Shown here: piece after piece, positions 1 to 11,100 of the stretch
Layout of the letters: every line of letters starts with the position of its first letter
How positions within the stretch are numbered: the first letter of the stretch is position 1
Source of the DNA: Saccoglossus kowalevskii
Taxonomy: Eukaryota > Hemichordata > Enteropneusta > Harrimaniidae
Length of the DNA: 46,926 nucleotides
Direction of reading: 5' to 3'
Assembly: GCF_000003605.2 (NCBI RefSeq)
Contig: NW_003112473.1
Coordinates: 151,178-198,103 of the forward strand
Notes under the pieces: model-generated
What the model saw: the letters and a program-made list of their open reading frames with translations, nothing else
Told to the model about the DNA's origin: nothing
Databases searched by the model: none
Program-made: the position numbers and the translations under genes

Positions 1-420
1 TCCATGGACATTGTTTATGTTTGGACTCTTGAAACAATAGCAAAATAAAGGGTTGGGCAACTACTCTTTGTTTAGGCTTGGGAAGAACAATGCAAGCTTT
101 TAACAAATAATTTCAGCTGGATGTACATTGGTGGGCGGCTGTTGAGAGTTACTGGGTGGCCGTAAAACTTGATGGGCGGGCCGCCCGCCTAAAACCCCTT
201 GTGGAGAACACTGAATCATAATCAGCTCTTTCATTTTTATTTTTTCCATTGAGATTTGAGATGGTAAAAATTGCACATGCCAGCAATACAGAAATGCATA
301 TTATTTTCAGGACTTAAAATTCTTGTTCTGCACTTTACTTTGTTTTTTTATTTAATTTTTATTACCTTACCTGTATCATCAAAGATGGAAGGGAAAGATA
401 TATTAAGGGAAAAAATGTCT

Positions 421-446
421 GTCGTTGTTGTTGTCGTTGTCGTTAA
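421..446. repeat. GTT/GTC trinucleotide microsatellite
   Basis: Short imperfect run of GTT and GTC triplets. It creates a poly-valine open frame that is not a gene. Confidence 0.7.
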
Positions 447-1299
447 TAATTTTTAATGTGTGCACAATAACTTTACTAATTCTATTCCAAACCTTACCAA
501 ACTTGGTCACCTAATTCATCAGTATAAAATCTTCCCTTAGTATGAACGACAGATATCCTGTGTGAAAATATGCAAAAATTGAGAAAGTAATAGTCAATAT
601 CTAATAACAAGTGTTGACTGTTTCTACTTGACTGATTACTGGCGATACACATTCACTGATCCCTGTATTGCTGTATGTCTTCAATGAAGTAAATCATTTA
701 TCTTGTAGTCAATAACGTTGGTAATGTATCTGCCAAATCCCATGGGAATACTAGACTGGGTTTTACATGGTTTGTTACAGTCTAATATACATTTGCAAAC
801 ATACCAATAGAATCTATAAACTATGTTAACAGAAAACAAGATGTCAGATAATTGATATAAGCACTCCTATGAATAACCGTATGGGTGCCAAACTATTGAT
901 CAAGATCTGAAGGTGATAGAAAATTATGTCTGTTCAACAAAAATCTTATCCCTATCTGTTCAAATTTACATTCTATTTTTATACAATTTTCGAGCATGTG
1001 ATGTTTTGTTGATGTGTTACGCCCTGGTTGAATGTAGGTTGACATACATTTCAACAAGACTAAATTCATGGAAACCATACCTCCCCCTGCAAATATTTTT
1101 GCTACACCTAAATCCATACATATATTTTCTTCAAAAAGTAAAATGTCATTCACACTGTAGTCCAAACCTGTTGATTTCTTTTAATAGAAGAAACATAAAA
1201 ATATGTGCTCTCGATTTGTCTCCTGAATTAACCGCTCTTCCCTCAGAGTTATTCAGCCCTCAATATGAGCCATAAATTGTACCCACTTGCATGCATATA

Positions 1300-1462
1300 T
1301 CTGCCCTTAATGTGTGTCTGAATTATATCCCATTACACAGAAATATGCTACTTTTATGTTCCTAATATGTGATTATTCTGCTCCCATTATGAATTATATT
1401 CCCTTCCCCAAACAAATTTTCCGCTCCTAATATGTGATGTGAGTTATACCCCATCACAGACT
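1300..1462. repeat. Diverged tandem repeat built on TAATATGTGAT / TTATA-CCCAT words
   Basis: Related phrases recur three times: a TTAATGTGTG or CTAATATGTGAT word, then GAATTATAT or GAGTTATAC, then CCCATTACACAG or CCCATCACAG. The spacing is about 60-75 bp. The copies are strongly diverged, so this is read as an old minisatellite or internal repeat of a dead element. Confidence 0.35.
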
Positions 1463-4018
1463 ACATGTATGAATGATAATTTCCTCAAAAGGTATTTTGG
1501 TAGACTGCTTTCTCACTGCTGTTACAATCCTAAAACTTGTTTGTATTCAAAATTAATTATGACAATGCATATTCATATTTCAACAAACTAGGTTAAAGGA
1601 AATATTATATAACAAAGGGCAAGGTCACCAGAGTTAAACTGTTTATTTTTATTTCTGTGATGTTGTAAAAAACAAACAAAAAAGTTGTTATATGCACGTT
1701 TCAAACTAACAATCAGAAACAAATCCATTGTTGGGATTAAAAATCACTTCTTTTAAGATTTTAATTTCTGTTTGTTGTGATAAATTCTGTTACAACTGGG
1801 AGCACTTTTTTCTTCAAAATACACAATGTAAAGTAAACATAAGTATGCAATGAGGGTTGTACTAATAATAAACTGTTGCCATGTTTTCTAAGGAGAAACT
1901 AAGTGTTTAAAGCTGAGTGTTTAATTTATCAGGGTTGTGTGTCACTGTATTTTTTTCGCTTTTGAACATATAACCCTACCCTAAACTTTTTTTAGTCGAA
2001 TTAAAAAGATTTCAATGAATTTATTATCTAGAATATTGACCAAATCAGGAAGAATTTACTGCAAATATTGTTAAGTAATCACCAAGCTAGCACAAAATAT
2101 ATCATGTACCATAAAGGAAAGGAAAAAGAAATATAATCTGACCTAGCCTACTTGTTTTCAAGGTGCATGTTGTGGAACCAGACAACTTATTTTGTTTGCC
2201 TCATGGCTATTTTGATATTCTTATTCTGGTGCCAATCAAATTACTTGTAGGCCATTAACTTGTAGATAGTGAATGAATCTTGGCCAAGTGACCTTAGCCT
2301 ATACCCAACAAGGTACAGACTGATCCTCTTTTTGCTGTCTTACCCAAGGTGTCAAATATGACATACTCAACAGTGCTCCATTGATGACCCTTTACAGTGC
2401 ACAAATTGCATGTTGAGAAAAATAAGTTTTGATTCTAAATTTAACGATGTTCATAACATTGGATATGTCATCCAGAAGTTGATCAAAACATGAAAGAGAC
2501 GAAAATATTCTGGTTTGAGATTTAACAAGTGAGTATTTGTTCTCATAGCATTACTTTGTTGATTAAGATCTGGTATATGTGAATAGTTAATTCATAGCTC
2601 TTATATTTGATCAGCAGGATTTTAAATTGGATTCTACAAGCAAGTTAGCCTGGAATCTAGCCATTCCAATTACACTCAAAATGGTGTGCTGAATTGCTAT
2701 GTAACTATACGAAGTCAGCCCAGAATTTTTGAATTCAGAATTGTCACCACTGACTTCAGTACATTACCGGTACCATGGGAATTCGCATGCATAGACTGAT
2801 CTGTAGGTAAAGACCAAACCACAACAGTCTTACGATCATACATTTGTACATGTAAATAGACGTCATTTTGGTGCGGCTTTGTCACGCCGTGAAACACTGT
2901 TTCCTATTGGATTTGAGAGCATAATTTTGTACTTTATAACCAATTGTGACCACGTATATCCACACATCTGTGTGATTTTTACAGACAGATACTATGACTA
3001 GTCGTTTTGATCCAAGGGACAAACAGATTTTGAGTTAGCTGACGCTGCGTAGCTGCTAAGTTGTTTTTGTCATTTTCTTGGTTAAAAAAAACAGATTTAC
3101 GGTAACTGCAGCCTTTTGATCTAGTGTGGACACATTATACTAATTATTTGCACACAGACTTTTAGATATGTTCCCTCTAAGGCGGCTCTGGGATTTTGTT
3201 ATTTTCCTATTTGTTTCGAAATGACTTGCCAATATCTGAATACCGGAAAAAACAAAATCACATTGTTTTTTCAAGATAGCTAAATTATTATTTCTTCCAC
3301 AACTATCATGTACATATATATCTCAAATTACGCAGAATGATGGTGAGCGTCGTCTAAAAAAACTGTTTTGTTGCTTATGTTCTACTAAATTTATTTATTC
3401 ATTGGTTCATTTATTTTTTACCGAAAATACCTTTCTGTGTTTACACAGATCACGTGACTATGCACGTCCATAAACGCATCCTGTCAAAATTTTGTCGATT
3501 TCACATTCAGTGGGAAATAAGCTTTCCATTAATGTATAGCTTTGTAAGGTTCAATAAATATTTTATATGCAAACATCAGTTTAGAAAATCAATACCAAAA
3601 ACCTATACAGCTTGTTTTATTATTTAATCAGTGGCATTGACGCAACATACATTTATGTTTTTAATAATAATCTTATGTAATATACCCATCTGTGAGAACA
3701 ATATAATTTCCCAGTACTTGCTTACTTGCGAATTTGAATGAATTTGCAAACTCAGGAACAGTGTAGCATAAGACAGAAATAGAATTGCCGGATACGTTTC
3801 ATGTTGCTGGTATTCTCGCATGTGATCTCTCTCAATATTGAAACTAAACAAAAAAAAAGGTGTATAGAGTACTATAAATGTGCTGGCTCTAACCTTGTAT
3901 AATCGGTGCTCTATGCTAAGTTTTACATAAGACACACATCTGTAAGTAAACTATAGCTTTAATCAGTATCTTTGTAAATGTTCAGTAATACTATAATATT
4001 ATGATTATTACTATTTAG

Positions 4019-4178
4019 GAGAATGATTCAAAAGGACTTTTCCAAATTGTACAAATTTGCCAGACATCAACAGGTGGATTTGAATTTATTTTTGGCTATT
4101 CCATCGCCTATGGGCAAACAAAATGAGGAAGATCTGGTAGTAAAACATCAGAATATAGTGACACAAACCTACAAGTAG
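4019..4178 (+). CDS. Possible terminal coding exon of an unknown upstream gene
   Basis: A splice-acceptor-like end (ctatttag at 4011-4018) opens a frame that is clear from 4020 to a TAG at 4176-4178, about 52 residues. The product is hydrophilic and ordinary in composition, ending NEEDLVVKHQNIVTQTYK. Overlapping AATAAA signals follow at 4423-4428 and 4428-4433, as expected for a last exon on the plus strand. The acceptor phase leaves one base to complete a codon from an earlier exon, which I could not locate. A second frame is also open for 35 codons, which weakens the call. No family is recognised. If real, this gene ends about 3.7 kb before the first PRDM2 coding exon and is transcribed in the same direction. 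RNA evidence would decide it. Confidence 0.3.
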
Positions 4179-4422
4179 TCAAAAGCATGGCATTATGGGA
4201 TACACTGAATTGTATTGTAGAAATTTATTGTTTATTTGTTATCGCTATTTAATGTAAATTGTACAGTACAGTACATAAAAAAGATATGCAGTTGTGAAAA
4301 AAGATGTGATAACAAAAAAAAAACATATATATATATAGGCTATGTTTTTTGAACAAAAGTGAAAAAAAAATGTTTACCAAAAATTCAGTTGCAGAAAATA
4401 TTTTGTATTAAATTAGATTTAC

Positions 4423-4433
4423 AATAAAATAAA
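4423..4433 (+). terminator. Overlapping poly(A) signals after the possible terminal exon
   Basis: Two overlapping AATAAA hexamers about 245 bases past the TAG of the candidate exon at 4019-4178. The hexamer is common in AT-rich DNA, so this is only supportive. Confidence 0.3.
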
Positions 4434-5238
4434 AGGCTGAATTTTGGCTAATGATTGCAAACAGGTTTTTACAGTATATATTGTATCAAAAGATAAGTAC
4501 AAAAAAGCTTTTGTTTGAACTTTCTAAACCTCTAATGCAGAGCTTGTCGTTATTGTGATCCGTTTCTAACCTGAACACCATTTTCCAGTCCTCATTTTGA
4601 TGGTTTGCCTGTACTCACTCTGAACAAAACACAAACAGGAAAACTAATAGCACAACAAACAAATAATCCTAGAACATTTATAATCAAACGAAAATAAAAA
4701 AAACGCATATTTGTTCAATGTGTATGCACATACATGTATAAATTAAAGGGTTTATTTTGGTCATGATATTTTAATAATCAAATGTACATTCAATGCAATT
4801 TTTGGTTTGTATGCACTTCTGTTAGAGATTAGCTTCTAATACTAGCTAACATAAGTCAGTACACGAAAAACTAAATATCAGCATTGTGTTTTTTAATCAC
4901 GACTCTGAAACAGTTTCATAGAACCCCCAACTGCTTTAATAAATACAATATCCCCTGGTTTATTCTTATTCAGAAAATGGTTGCTATTGTTTTTATATAG
5001 CTTCATGTATACATACATGTACTCGGACAGCTGCTGCTTGTATTCAATTGCCCTTAGATGAATCCATATACCCAATAGTAAACCATGTTTATCTCTTTTA
5101 TTTATGTTGTTAGCATGCTAGTATTGTTCACTGTGTCACCTGTTACTTGACTATCCGGACGTTCTAAAATTTTCGCAAAGTTCATAACTAAAAAAAAAAT
5201 GCAAGTAGCAAAACATTTTTACCTTTGTTGTACATACC

Positions 5239-5397
5239 TGTAATAATATGATAATTATTATGAGTATACCTCAAAGTATGCAGAAAGACAGTACAGCGGA
5301 AGTATTGAACGACGCGCAGCGGAGGTAGAAGTGATGGCGTACTGTCTGAGTGCATACATGTACTTTGAGGTATAGTCATAATAACATTGTTATTATA
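5239..5397. mobile_element. Fold-back MITE-like element with long imperfect terminal inverted repeats
   Basis: The left arm (about 5239-5298) and the right arm (about 5336-5397) are imperfect reverse complements over about 55 bp. Shared blocks in the same order from each end are a TAATAA-type end, TTATTATGA, TATACCTCAAAGTA, TGCA and ACAGTAC. The centre (about 5299-5335) is a short CG-bearing spacer. This is the structure of a small non-autonomous DNA transposon or fold-back element. The target-site duplication is not clear and the superfamily cannot be named. The open frame at 5188-5442 on the minus strand is a by-product. Confidence 0.7.
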
Positions 5398-6687
5398 CAT
5401 CTTTTCCTTCCAAGAATACATCATGGGAATGCCAAAATCCAAAAAGTTTAGAGCAGAATTAACTTTTTTGTGTGGAATCTGGTCAAACCTGGGTGGCAGC
5501 CATGTTTGTTTTTATTATTAGAGGACACTTACGTGCGTAATCATTCCATATTTGGAATTTCCTAATATGGTAGGATGAAAATACCCTGTAAAATACCACA
5601 AAATTATGGCACGTTGTAACTTATGGTGTTACGGTGACAGATGTATAATGATGCAAATTATTCTAATAGTAAAAACTCGTATTACTGTTGACAGAGAAAA
5701 GTCGTATATCGTTTGCAATCTATCTAGTTCTTATACATATATACAATAGTGTCTAATTCGATCAACACTAAGAAATATACCATTTTAAACCATCCTAAGT
5801 TATCTTTGGTCACCTTTCTCAAAATACTTATAGAAGAATTAATGAAAATAATGAAGTTGATTCAGTGCATTTACTTTAAAATTCATGATTGTTGATAAAA
5901 ATCTGCTCACTGTTGTACGTGGTTGAAGGTTGTATGCACATTGTATATATAAAGAAAAGTTGTGAAGTTGGCAAACTCATTATTGTTAGAGAATCCAAAT
6001 AATTTTTTTTTATAGTCAATAACTTGCAGTGGGTTGCAATTGAGTCAACATGAATGATGTATCTATTTAAAGATAGCATAAACAAATACTTATTTACTTT
6101 ACCTACCCACAATTTTGTTGAAACTTTTATTGTATGCAAATTACTCTATTTTTATGCTATGCAAATTAGCCATTTTTTTAATGTAAAAAGTATTTTTGTT
6201 AATTTATTCCTTTTGACTAGATCAAAACATGATTCTAAAGAAATCTACTATAATAACTTTCAGTCAGTGGAAATTCTTAATGAAAACTTCTTTTTCTAAT
6301 TCGTGAATATAGAATGAAGCAATGTGACAGAATCATGCAGTCGTCATTTCTGTTTCTTGTTGAGCTATCAATCTATCGCGGTATTTCACTACTCTGCCAA
6401 ATAGATATTAGAGCACGTATCCTATCGCCAAGCCAGAAATTACAAAAGATGTTGTCTCCATCATACTGTAATTGAAATGAGAGATTACTTGAAGATGATT
6501 AAGGTGTGATTTTGGATTTGATTGCATTTAAAATTGCAAATTTGTTGTCTTTGCCTTGCCTTGGGTATGAGGATATGCTCAAACATAAATAAAATGCCCA
6601 TTTTGATAGTGACAGAAAACTAGAATTTAATCTTCAAATTAACCCAAATACACATCTTGTTTGTTTAGGGTATTTTTTGTTACTTGT

Positions 6688-6890
6688 TATTGTAAAATAC
6701 TTTATTTTTACTTGGAATTTATTTTCGCTGAAGGGATGATTCAGTGAAAATAAATTCCAGTGAATATACATTTTTTCATATATTTTACATTCAATTCATC
6801 AAGAATCAGTGAAAATAATCTCCATATAAATCGTCCAAACAGTATTTTCAGTGAAAATTAATTCCAGCTAAAATAACGTATTTTACAGTA
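6688..6890. mobile_element. MITE with about 40-bp terminal inverted repeats and TA flanks
   Basis: The left end (from 6688, TATTGTAAAATAC onward to about 6730) matches the reverse complement of the right end (about 6848-6890) with only a few differences. Shared blocks are TGTAAAATAC, TTATTTT, GGAATT and ATTTTC-CTG. Both ends are bounded by TA, consistent with a Tc1/mariner-type TA duplication, so the mobile part may be 6690-6888. Partial extra copies of the right-arm motif (CAGTGAAAATAAATTCCAG and a shorter form) lie inside at about 6741 and 6808, suggesting nested or duplicated ends. Length is about 200 bp with no coding capacity. Confidence 0.75.
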
Positions 6891-8111
6891 CTTATTTTCT
6901 TCAGTCCCATCCTTGGTTAGTTAGAAGTAATCACAACATCTCTCAAAACATATCATTAATTTACAGCTTTGTTTGCATTTTTTTCAGATATAAGCTGTAT
7001 GTATAATTTTACTGAATGGACTTTGATATTATTTAAGACTGTCCTTATCAAGGTAAGTTCACTATTTATTTTACAATTTTGAGATGCAAAGCACTTACGA
7101 ATTTTATGTGTTACCATAAAACCATTTATTTTCAATGGCTTTTAGTTTCACTATTTTAATGCTTTAAAGCACATTCATTAAGTTTTTTAGATAACAAACT
7201 TGGCAGGAAAACCATGAATTTTATGGATATTTTACATGTTTACATTGATTTTATTTAATGGATTTTACTTATCACTGAAAATAGCGAAATTTGAACCACT
7301 GAATAATTAGTGCATTTACAGTATTTGGGGACAGCAAAGAGAAACTCCTCTGTCATGGCAGTACCCTTGTCTGTCCAACTTATTAAATTTTTTGTCCTCA
7401 ATCTGATCTGTTAAATTACATTGTAGTTTAAGGAATCCCAAGTAATACATAACCTCAGACCACTGGGTGTGCTTACTCCTATTACGTTGTATCATAGTTG
7501 TTCACACTATTCTGACACTCAATAAATTTGTCTCAGTGGTTCATGTAAAATCTGCTCTAAGACTACCTATCGCTTGAAGACACTCAAAGATGCATTTACT
7601 GTGATAAAGAAAACCCTATAAATTTTCGCATCGCCCTGTGAAGTGATTTGCTTTAATGCACTTCACTGATGTTTGCTCCATACTTATAATTTATTTTTAG
7701 CCCACGGCAATAAACAAAATTCTATACAACAATGGTTTAACCTTTTGGCCGCACAACCCCCCTGCCAAACTAAAAACTCAGTGACTCAATTTTACACAAG
7801 AAGTGCAAATAAAATATTATCATGTGACCTCATTTTCCTTATCTGAACTCTTGAACCTATATCATTAGAAATCTTGACCTTATTATAAATCGGTCAATAA
7901 TATAATAAAATATAATTAAACAATACTTGCAATATTTACTTACTTATATGCATTGCTAACATCCTAAATATGCGACCCTAATAATCTTCACCCCATGACT
8001 AACACTTAAACATTTAACAGTGATAAGCACCCATCCTGTTTAATGCATGACTTTAGTGTGTATTAATAACTGACAGCATTGCATGTATTGTTGTTGTTTG
8101 TAGTGTTCATA

Positions 8112-8190
8112 ATGGAGGTAGTACCGCCACATATGACCATACCAGCTGTTTGTCTTTTTAAGCCATCAAGTGTTGAAGAAAATAAAGTTG
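8112..8190 (+). CDS. PRDM2: PRDM2 coding exon 1: N-terminal segment leading into the PR domain
   Basis: 26 codons plus one base, then donor GTGAGT at 8191. It encodes MEVVPPHMTIPAVCLFKPS and onward to NKV. This aligns with the VPEHV-to-DKTRIGVW segment of human PRDM2 as remembered, which supports both the frame and the start region. The sequence before the ATG (pyrimidine/G-rich run ending TAG at 8103) can act as an acceptor, so transcription probably begins in an unseen 5' exon and bases 8104-8111 may be UTR or coding. The intron to exon 2 is 1251 bp. Confidence 0.8.
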
Positions 8191-11100
8191 GTGAGTAAGT
8201 TATAGTCAAGGGAGTTCATTGACCCCCTGGATCAGCTTAGACATAAGCAGTCGTGCAGATATCTTTTGGATCAGGAGAGCCAAGACTTTTGATTTCTCTC
8301 CTGGGTTTGTTTGTATCTCAAAACAGATTGGTTTTCACTTGAAACCCAACTGAAAAAAATAAGACTTCACCAAATTTTTTGGTAAATGTAATGGCAATAT
8401 TAATGAGATAATGGATGTATCTGTAATGCTAGATGGTGACTTTGAAACTATTTCTGATGTTTTTTTCCCTCTCCCTGTAATACTGGTACAAAATGTACAT
8501 GTATATATGAAAGCTCAATGTCAGAGAATCTCAATTCCAGTACAATATAGTTCCCTCCCTCCTGACTGACTGACATTTTGTCTGGATTTTCTTTGATGGA
8601 TTTGTTGTGTGACCACATGACTAGCGTATTAATTTGACTATGAATTGTCCAATGACATTGGCGCTATTAAAATGATATGCTTTTACTAATCTTTGCACTT
8701 TATTTATGCCTATAAGGTTTGGAATGGGATGCAAACTCACAAGAGCGCTAAAGTCAAATCTAGGCACCATCCACAAAATAGTTTCAATTTAATTCTGCTC
8801 TTTTCCACAGAAAATGTTGACGATAATTTCATTTTATTTTTGTCAGAGATGAAAAGTAATGTCATACTTTGTCCAAAATTAAGATTTATTAATTCAGTGA
8901 AAATTACCAAAAAAAAAAATTTACCCCATATCAAGAAAAAAATGTTTGTGCTTGAATGTTTTTTTGTAGCCATTTGACAGTCATTTCCATTTGTTTCAGA
9001 ATTAAAAAAAAAATGATAGAAATATATGTAAAACATGCATCAACAGTTGGCTATGAAACTTGAATCAACAAAAACTTAATTTGATTCATATAGTTATGTA
9101 ACAAAACTTAACATAAGGTGGCGGGGGGGGGGGGGGGTGATTACAAACCTAAAATTCACAGCCAGCTTGTGAAGTGGCAAATTGGCAGTTGGCTATAAAT
9201 TGCGAGTCGACATTAGGAGACAACAACTCAACTGAACATATTAAGGAACAAAACTCAGTTCAACTTTTTATGAAAAACTGAACATTAACGGCTTAGCTAC
9301 AAACCTCAATTCCTCAGTCGGCTTATAAAGCGACAAATCAAAAGTTTGCTATAAACCTTGAATCAACATTTTGCGTCAAAACTCAACTGAACATAGGAAA
9401 CAATGCTCCACCTAATAGCTATATTTTGATCTTCCTTGAAGGTGTTTGGGCCAAAGAGACAATTGAAGCTGAATCTGAATTTGGACCATATGAAGGTGAA
9501 AAGAAGAAACTGAGTGACAATTGTGATCCTTATTATTCATGGGAGGTGAGTAAGTTTATACCAGTAGTGATGTCATAATTGTACTGCTCATAGGGTCAGG
9601 CATTGATTGCATAAGCTCACACATTTATCACATTCATGTAGTGTTCTGGTCACAAATTTTTTGCTTTTTCTCTGTGCTTTGCTTTGTATATTTCATTGAA
9701 CATGTTTCATGTCCACCATAGTGATGATTTAAACTGGCTCTTACTTAATTTTAACTGTGGCAGTAGTATATTAGTGTTGTGCAGTGAACCATGCAATATT
9801 TGATATGATAATTGCATGACATAAATTTGCTAAATACCTGACTTGAATGCATTGAATGTTTGATTGTTGTTATGGGTTGAGCCAGTCGTACTGTATGTAC
9901 TGGAGTGGTAAAGGTTATATAGTAAGTCATAGCTGAACCAAATGTATATTTATCTTAAACATCGCCCACTGCTACACTTCACTGCACTGAGCGATTTTTT
10001 GGTGCCAAAAAAAAACAAATATTTTAAAAACGCTGCTAGTAAACAAAATTTGTTCTAGACTGAATTAATAGGATACAAAAAGGCATGCACATGACAATCA
10101 GTGTCGCTTCGATGGTGCTTTCTAGAGAGTATGCAAAGTGCCAACATATTGCTGTGACCAAGTTGGACATTCATAAAACCAAGTTCATTGTTAGAATAAT
10201 TTAGAAACAATCAAAAATTCAAATGAAAGCTTGTACTGATACAAGGTCAGTCAGCTATCCAATAAAAGATGTGAATTTAAGCATATAGTTGTTCATGGCT
10301 TCCATATATGGTAGCAATGAACTTTCAACTTTTCAACAACATTGTGCCAAAAATCATTCAAGAGATGCTGTGACGACTGAGAAAGTTTTTCCATTTATAT
10401 GCATTATTATAAAGCACGTCTTTCTTTGCCACATGCCTGTAAATCAATCTAGATATCACTAGATTTAAAACAGATTATGGGTCTAATCCTTCATTAAGCA
10501 TTGTGTATATAGACGATGAAGGCGTTTACTTTTAGCTGGCAGCAGGCCAATGTAGCCATCTATTGTGTAATTTACATTTACCTATTTTGAGGAAAAATTG
10601 TGTACAACCAAAATCACATCGACTAATTTTTGCTAACGTCCGTTATTTAATGTGCTTTTTACCTCTACGTAAAACTAAAATGCTATGGAACAAGAAGAAG
10701 CATTTTATATATTCTGTAATTTTGGCATGCTTATCATTCACAGCAATAAACCTTCAATGAATTGTCTACATGTAAATGTCAAAACTGTTCACCTTATCTG
10801 TGATATAAACCTCTAGTATAGTTGTCATGCATCAATGCCTCACAAATAATGCACACTCCCTCATGAATAATTCTCATTGCTTTAGATCAAAGGACCAAAA
10901 GGTAGAAGGCTGTTCTGTATTGATGCTACTGATATTAAGAAATGTAACTGGCTGAGATATATTAAATGTGCTCGCTATTATGAAGAACAGAACATGATGG
11001 CAGTGCAACGTGACAAACAAATTTACTACAAAACAATTAAGGTATGACATGTCATTTTGCAGCCTTTGCCCCATTCACTTATAACATTCAGGTCAGCCAT

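Larger units (their letters stand above)
1..4018. other. Upstream non-coding stretch
   Basis: No coding exon can be supported here. The sequence is AT-rich. A short GC-rich patch at about 150-195 (gggcggg/ccgcccgcc words) looks like part of an old interspersed repeat. The open frames at 271-456, 893-1275, 2715-2897 and 3624-3935 are short, biased in composition and without recognisable domains, so they are left out. If the terminal exon proposed at 4019 is real, this stretch would be intron of that upstream gene. Confidence 0.5.
4434..8103. other. Non-coding stretch before PRDM2 coding exon 1
   Basis: No coding exon is supported. Apart from two inverted-repeat elements (about 5239-5397 and 6688-6890) this is AT-rich sequence. 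The PRDM2 promoter and any 5' UTR exon should lie here or at the first coding exon, but I see no CpG-rich block or clear core promoter. Open frames at 4893-5075, 5188-5442 and 5876-6299 are short and featureless. Confidence 0.5.

Noticed and set aside
2163-2252. Open 30-codon segment after CTTGTTTTCAAG
   Set aside because: Acceptor-like start but no good donor, short enough to be chance, and no link to the candidate exon at 4019.
7080-7321. Possible third MITE ending in GTGCATTTACAGTA
   Set aside because: Only one plausible end found; no matching inverted repeat on the left.
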